NCBI GenBank assembly: GCA_947564495.1
Contig: CANOCD010000032.1
Coordinates: 1-9,292 of the forward strand
Source of the DNA: an uncultured Angelakisella sp.
GTDB lineage: Bacteria; Bacillota; Clostridia; Oscillospirales; Ruminococcaceae
Length of the DNA stretch: 9,292 nucleotides
Reading direction: 5' to 3'
The notes beneath the pieces were generated by a model that worked only from the letters and a program-made list of their open reading frames with translations, was not told where the DNA came from and did no database searches. Position numbers and translations under genes: made by a program. Of the stretch, positions 6,121 through 9,292 are shown piece by piece; position 1 is the stretch's first letter, and every line of letters begins with the position of its first letter.

Positions 6121-6936
6121 CCGGGGTTTCTGGGCGGCCACCCCGTTGACGATGAGCAGGGCGTCGGGGTGGTTCTGGGCCAGGGTCACAGGGAAGGCGC
6201 TGGTGACCTCCCCGTAGGCGGCCCGGCGGCAGACGGCCCGGTGCCAGTCCCGGAACACCCCCAGGCGGAGGCGCTTGGCCCCCAAAATTTGCTTCATGCC
6301 GATGGTGACGCACCGCTTGGGCATCTCCTCCAGGGCGCCCCCCAGGTCCCCCACGCAGTTGGTGGCCCGGGTCTCCGGGGCGATGTCCAGGACCCGGGTG
6401 GGGAGCCGGGCGAACTGCTCCGGGGTCAGCTCCGGCTGGGGCTCGTTAAAGGCCAGGTGCCCGGTGATGCCGATGCCCCCGAAGCAGGCGTCGGCGCCCC
6501 CCAGCTCCTCCAGCAGGCGGTCCCCCTTGGCGGGGTCGGCGGGGTCGGGGAAGATCCTCTGGTTTTCCGGCATGACCAGCTCGGGCCTGATCTGGGAGTA
6601 GACCACCCGGTCCATGAACCCCCGGAAGGAAAGGGGGTCCTCCTTGGAGATCCAGTTCCCGCCGTCATCCAGGTATTCGTCCATGTTGAAGAACCAGCAG
6701 TTTTTGAGGCTCAGGCCCTCCTCGTTCACCAGCCGGACGAAGATGGGGTACTGCCCCACCGGTCCCACCGGGACAATGAACACCGTCTTTTCTCCCCGGC
6801 TGTTGTGGTCCCGGATGATGGAGGTCATCTCCAGGGCCAGCTGGTAAAAGGTCTCTCCCGAATCCCCGGTCCGCAGGATGGGGATCTTGGCGTCCCGGCC
6901 CAGCTCCTGGGGGGACAGTTCGTAGTAATCACGCAT
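6118..6936 (-). CDS. nagB: NagB-like glucosamine-6-phosphate deaminase/isomerase with altered active site
   Basis: This 272-residue member of the NagB/RpiA/SugP-isomerase fold should convert glucosamine-6-P to fructose-6-P and ammonia. Family landmarks are FFNMDEY (82-88, Asp86 aligning with E. coli Asp72), GGIGITGHLAFNEP (153-166, His160 and Glu165 aligning with His143 and Glu148) and a C-terminal VTSAFPVTLAQNHP (244-257) matching the usual G-P-x-T-x-x-x-P-A-S-x-L-Q-x-H. It diverges at key places. The Asp before Gly-His (E. coli Asp141, V-D-G-H) is Thr158. The sugar-phosphate loop near the N-terminus reads VGPVGQYP (57-64) instead of GGTP. The phosphate-binding GxxK segment reads RDWHRA (229-234). 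It may be a separate clostridial subfamily with the same job or another amino-sugar phosphate as substrate. It sits between the response regulator and nagA, with 12 bases to the former, and starts at 6936 after a strong AGGAGGT. Confidence 0.82.
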   Translation of the reverse strand: MRDYYELSPQELGRDAKIPILRTGDSGETFYQLALEMTSIIRDHNSRGEKTVFIVPVGPVGQYPIFVRLVNEEGLSLKNCWFFNMDEYLDDGGNWISKEDPLSFRGFMDRVVYSQIRPELVMPENQRIFPDPADPAKGDRLLEELGGADACFGGIGITGHLAFNEPQPELTPEQFARLPTRVLDIAPETRATNCVGDLGGALEEMPKRCVTIGMKQILGAKRLRLGVFRDWHRAVCRRAAYGEVTSAFPVTLAQNHPDALLIVNGVAAQKPR

Positions 6937-6943
6937 CGTTTTT

Positions 6944-6951
6944 ACCTCCTA
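6944..6951 (-). promoter_or_regulatory. Ribosome binding site of nagB containing the response-regulator stop codon
   Basis: The minus strand reads TAGGAGGT. The stop TAG of the response regulator (6949-6951) is part of a near-perfect Shine-Dalgarno sequence placed 7 bases before the nagB ATG at 6936. No promoter or terminator fits in the 12-base gap, so the regulatory genes and catabolic genes share a transcript. Confidence 0.85.
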
Positions 6952-7626
6952 TTGGAAAAGATGCTCCAGCCCCATTTGGCGGAGCATGGCGACGATCTCT
7001 TTGGTGCGGGTGCAGCCGAATTTTCCCAGCAGCCCCTTGATCTGGGTCTTGACGGTGACCAGCTCCACGCACCGCTCCTTGGCGATCTCCTGGACCTTCA
7101 GGCCCTTTAGGAGCAGCCGGACCAGCTCCCGCTCGGCGGGGGTGAGCCGGGCCACGTTGCTGATGAAGAAGATGAGGGAGCGTTCGCTCTGGCGCAGGCG
7201 GCTGTACTCCCGCATCACCACCTGCTGGACACGCTGGTCCAGGGCGGTCTCCCCCCGGTAAGCCTTGCGGATGTGGTCCAGGACCACCCCGTCCTCGCAG
7301 CCCTTGACGATGTAGTCCACCGCCCCGCTGGCCATGGCGCTGATGATGATCTCCTCGGTCTCGTGGGCGGTGAGGAAGAGGATCTTCACCTCCGGCTTCT
7401 GCTGGTGGATGGCCTCGGCGGCCAGGATGCCGGCGTTCATCGTCTCCATCTCGATGTCCATGAGGATGACGTCGCAGTCCTGCTCCAGGGCCAGGCGGGT
7501 GATCTCCTGGCCGGTGAGGGCGGCGCCCGCCACCTCCATGTCCCCGGCCCGGCTCACGATGTCACAGAAGTCCTCCTGGAGGAGGGGGATGTCCTCGGCG
7601 ATCATCACCCGTATCTTGTCTGACAT
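6949..7626 (-). CDS. Response regulator, REC + LuxR/NarL-type HTH
   Basis: This 225-residue two-component response regulator has an N-terminal receiver domain (about residues 4-122). It shows the acidic pair Glu11-Asp12, the phosphoacceptor Asp57 in VILMDIEM, Thr86 in FLTAHE and Lys108 in YIVKG. The C-terminal output domain (about 158-220) starts LTPAERELVRLLLKG, followed by VQEIAKERCVELVTVKTQI and LLGKFGC, as in LuxR/NarL (GerE) DNA-binding domains, though somewhat diverged from the usual ...IAxxLxxSxxTVKxHxxxIxxKLG. It should be phosphorylated by the histidine kinase encoded just upstream, whose stop is 4 bases before this ATG. GGGGGTGA before the start serves as a modest ribosome binding site. 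Its position ahead of nagB in the same transcript suggests that it controls this operon and possibly the neighbouring sugar transporter; no binding sites were identified. Confidence 0.92.
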   Translation of the reverse strand: MSDKIRVMIAEDIPLLQEDFCDIVSRAGDMEVAGAALTGQEITRLALEQDCDVILMDIEMETMNAGILAAEAIHQQKPEVKILFLTAHETEEIIISAMASGAVDYIVKGCEDGVVLDHIRKAYRGETALDQRVQQVVMREYSRLRQSERSLIFFISNVARLTPAERELVRLLLKGLKVQEIAKERCVELVTVKTQIKGLLGKFGCTRTKEIVAMLRQMGLEHLFQ

Positions 7627-7630
7627 TTCA

Positions 7631-9136
7631 TCACCCCCGTCGCCCGGCGCCGTAAAGGGGCAGCATGATGAGAAAACTGCTGCCCTCCCCCGGCCGGCTC
7701 TCCAGGCGGAGGCGGCCGAAGTGGCTCCTTACGATGCGCCGGACATAGTAAAGGCCCATGCCCCAGTTGTAGTTGGTGTTCTTGCTGGTGAAGAAGGGGT
7801 CGTAGATCTTCCCCTGGACCTCCGGGGGGATGCCCCCGCCGTTGTCCCGGACCTCCAGCACCGTCCAAAGGCGCTCCTCCCGGACGATGAAGTCCAGCCG
7901 GGGTTCCCGCCCCGCCAGGAGGGCGGCTTCGCAGCCGTTGGTGAGGAGGTTGTAGACCGCCTCGCTGAGGGGTCCCGGGTCGGCCAGGAGAAGGCGGTCG
8001 GTGCCCAGCTCCAGGGAGACGGGCACCTCGGGGTACTTGCCGTGGAAGCGGTCCACCGCCCCGGCGGCCACCTCCGAGACCCGGGCCGGGGCCAGGGAAA
8101 GGGCGCTGTTCTTCACCGTCCGGTAGAGCTCGTCCATCCGGGAGAGCATCCCCTCGTTCAGGTCCCGAAGGGCCCGGGCGCAGTCTTTGATCTGCACAAG
8201 GTCCGGCTCCTCCGCCTCCAGGGCCCGGGAGAGCTTTTTGTGGAGCACCCGGCTGGAGAGGAGCTGGTTCTTGATGCCGTGGACAAAGACCGAGACCCCG
8301 GTGCCGGCGGCGTCGAACTTCCTCTGGAGGGAGATCTCCTCCCGGTCCTCGGCGTAGTCCATCTGGGCGTAGCGGACCATGCCGTAGCCGCCAAGACCCA
8401 CGAACAAAAGGGTGCAGACCCCCAGGATGACCCAGCCCACCGCCGTCATGGAGGGGCTGATGTAGCTGGAAAGCCCCAGGCGGATGTACTCCCCCATGAA
8501 CATATTGTAGATCTGGGCCGGGTCCTTGGCGGCGTAGAGAAGGTAGAGGGCGGTGATGCCGGTGGCCGAAAGGAGGAGGCAGCCGTTGATCCGTTTGAAG
8601 AAGGGCATGGTGGTGGCGTGGTACTCCTGGAACATGAGCAGCAGCCCCGCCGCCAGGTAGGCCACGATCCAGACCATGGAGAGGGGGAGCATGGCGGTGA
8701 GGAGCCAGAACCGCCCCCGGACCAGGGCGTAAAAGACGGCGGGGAAGTAGTACACCAGGAAGAGGGCGGGGATCACCGCCGAAAGCCGCCGGATGGTCTT
8801 GAGCCTCCGGCGGACCCAGGGGATCATGCTGGTCTCCAGCCCCACCTGGAGCAGGAACCAGGGGAAAAGGGTGCGCCCCAACGCCACCAGGTATCCCAGC
8901 CGGGACATGGAGATGGGCCGCAGCTGGAGCCACCGCTGGATCTGGGGCAGGAGGAAGAGGAAGGTCTGCTCGGTGGCGGCCATCCCCCCCATCTGGGCGA
9001 TGTAGACAATGACCCCGCAGAGCATCACCGTGGTGGAAACGCCGGTGCCGAAGAGGAACACCGACAGGGTGTCCCGCCGCCGCAGGGCCACAAAGGCGGA
9101 GGTGGCGGCGCAGAGGAGCAGCACGAGGAGGAGCAT
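7631..9136 (-). CDS. Membrane sensor histidine kinase with multi-TM N-terminus
   Basis: This 501-residue kinase has about seven predicted membrane helices by hydrophobicity (roughly residues 1-17, 26-48, 82-100, 119-139, 144-168, 184-202 and 231-254). No large extracytoplasmic domain separates them. A cytoplasmic linker leads to the histidine box FVHGIKNQLLS (284-294, phosphoacceptor His286). The HATPase_c domain (about 380-495) has the N box YNLLTNGCEA (395-404), G1 DNGGGIP (431-437), F box DPFFTSK (446-452) and G2 GMGL (459-462). The H-G-I-K-N form of the H box resembles kinases of the SpoOB/HPK7-like groups more than EnvZ. It would phosphorylate the response regulator encoded 4 bases downstream. 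The signal is unknown; the sugar-binding protein possibly encoded just upstream and the nag genes suggest a sugar cue. The ATG at 9136 has only a loose GGTGGG/AAAGGG ribosome binding site, so this start is less certain than the others. Confidence 0.88.
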   Translation of the reverse strand: MLLLVLLLCAATSAFVALRRRDTLSVFLFGTGVSTTVMLCGVIVYIAQMGGMAATEQTFLFLLPQIQRWLQLRPISMSRLGYLVALGRTLFPWFLLQVGLETSMIPWVRRRLKTIRRLSAVIPALFLVYYFPAVFYALVRGRFWLLTAMLPLSMVWIVAYLAAGLLLMFQEYHATTMPFFKRINGCLLLSATGITALYLLYAAKDPAQIYNMFMGEYIRLGLSSYISPSMTAVGWVILGVCTLLFVGLGGYGMVRYAQMDYAEDREEISLQRKFDAAGTGVSVFVHGIKNQLLSSRVLHKKLSRALEAEEPDLVQIKDCARALRDLNEGMLSRMDELYRTVKNSALSLAPARVSEVAAGAVDRFHGKYPEVPVSLELGTDRLLLADPGPLSEAVYNLLTNGCEAALLAGREPRLDFIVREERLWTVLEVRDNGGGIPPEVQGKIYDPFFTSKNTNYNWGMGLYYVRRIVRSHFGRLRLESRPGEGSSFLIMLPLYGAGRRG

Positions 9137-9176
9137 CGGTTCCCACCGCCCTTTCCGTTCAAAAGAAACGCCAGAA

Positions 9177-9210
9177 GCGCCCGAAAGTCACAGGTCTGAC
9201 TTCCGGGCGC
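9177..9210 (-). terminator. Hairpin between the upstream gene and the kinase gene; terminator or attenuator
   Basis: Two 14-base arms (9177-9190 and 9197-9210) pair around a 6-base loop. In minus-strand RNA all 14 positions pair, one as G-U; in plus-strand RNA that position is an A-C mismatch, so the structure fits minus-strand transcription. The RNA after it contains GUUUCUUUUG but no immediate U-run. It starts about 35 bases after the stop at 9245 and ends 41 bases before the kinase ATG. No convincing -35/-10 pair is visible between hairpin and ATG, so partial termination or 3'-end protection of the upstream message is as likely as full termination. Confidence 0.65.
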
Positions 9211-9244
9211 CTGCGCTCGTCAGTTTGTTTGGTTTTGCGTAAGA

Positions 9245-9292
9245 TTATTTGGCGCTGGAGTAAGCGTCATAGGCTTCCTTCATCACGTCGAA
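9245..9292 (-). CDS. C-terminal end of an upstream minus-strand gene, possibly ABC sugar-binding protein
   Basis: The minus strand is open from the window edge for 15 codons to a TAA at 9245-9247 and encodes FDVMKEAYDAYSSAK. The codons fit the local usage, and a hairpin follows at the distance expected for a gene end. The short amphipathic tail ending in Ala-Lys resembles the C-terminal helix of extracellular solute-binding proteins of ABC sugar transporters, which often precede two-component genes of this type. That identification is weak, because too little of the gene is present. It is partial at its 5' end. Confidence 0.5.
   Translation of the reverse strand, partial: FDVMKEAYDAYSSAK

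Noticed and set aside
5935..7110. 391-codon plus-strand frame opposite nagB and the ends of nagA and the response regulator
   Set aside because: It crosses three well-supported minus-strand genes and has no domain or start signal.
9137..9176. Possible promoter for the kinase gene
   Set aside because: No pair resembling TTGACA and TATAAT with 16-18 base spacing is visible on the minus strand here.
7334..9199. 621-codon plus-strand frame opposite the histidine kinase, and the 513-codon minus frame 7605-9146
   Set aside because: Both overlap the kinase gene, which has intact H, N, G1, F and G2 boxes in its own frame. The alternatives are Pro/Gly/Arg/His-rich with no motifs.
1..9292. CRISPR, tRNA, rRNA, IS element, phage or defence genes
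   Set aside because: I saw no regularly spaced repeats, no tRNA-like cloverleaf, no transposase or integrase motifs and no terminal inverted repeats. The gene content is metabolic throughout.

Overview
The window is strongly GC-rich, with most codons ending in G or C. Its tightly packed genes carry strong AGGAGG-type ribosome binding sites. Together with the protein types, this suggests a high-GC gut clostridium of the Oscillospiraceae/Ruminococcaceae kind (inference; the sequence alone does not fix a genus). It is a carbohydrate-catabolism locus for amino sugars.

Layout. On the plus strand at the left are the 3' end of an N-acylglucosamine 2-epimerase (AGE) family gene (3-290) and, 67 bases on, an RpiR-family sugar-phosphate-sensing regulator (358-1212). 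These converge on a long minus-strand run, with a strong hairpin (1251-1290) between the two transcription units. Read in its own direction (right to left), the minus-strand run is: the last 15 codons of a gene that may encode an ABC sugar-binding protein (9245-9292), a hairpin (9177-9210), a membrane histidine kinase with about seven TM helices (7631-9136), a LuxR-type response regulator (6949-7626), NagB-like deaminase (6118-6936), NagA deacetylase (4969-6102), glucose-6-phosphate isomerase (3672-4955), class II aldolase (2488-3642) and a 6-phosphofructokinase (1323-2486). From the kinase to the phosphofructokinase the genes are only 1-29 bases apart. Several stop codons lie inside or beside the next gene's ribosome binding site, so one polycistronic, translationally coupled operon is likely.

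How it works together. GlcNAc-6-P is deacetylated by NagA, and NagB turns GlcN-6-P into fructose-6-P plus ammonia. The phosphofructokinase makes fructose-1,6-bisphosphate, the aldolase splits it to triose phosphates, and Pgi links fructose-6-P to glucose-6-P. The operon thus carries a dedicated amino-sugar-to-triose branch under an adjacent two-component system. The epimerase/RpiR pair on the other strand fits ManNAc/GlcNAc (sialic acid-type) metabolism. The oddest points are the NagB homologue, which lacks the canonical catalytic Asp, and the phosphofructokinase, which combines ATP-type and PPi-type specificity residues. No RNA genes, insertion sequences, CRISPR arrays or phage genes were seen, and no stretch over 300 bases lacks a gene.
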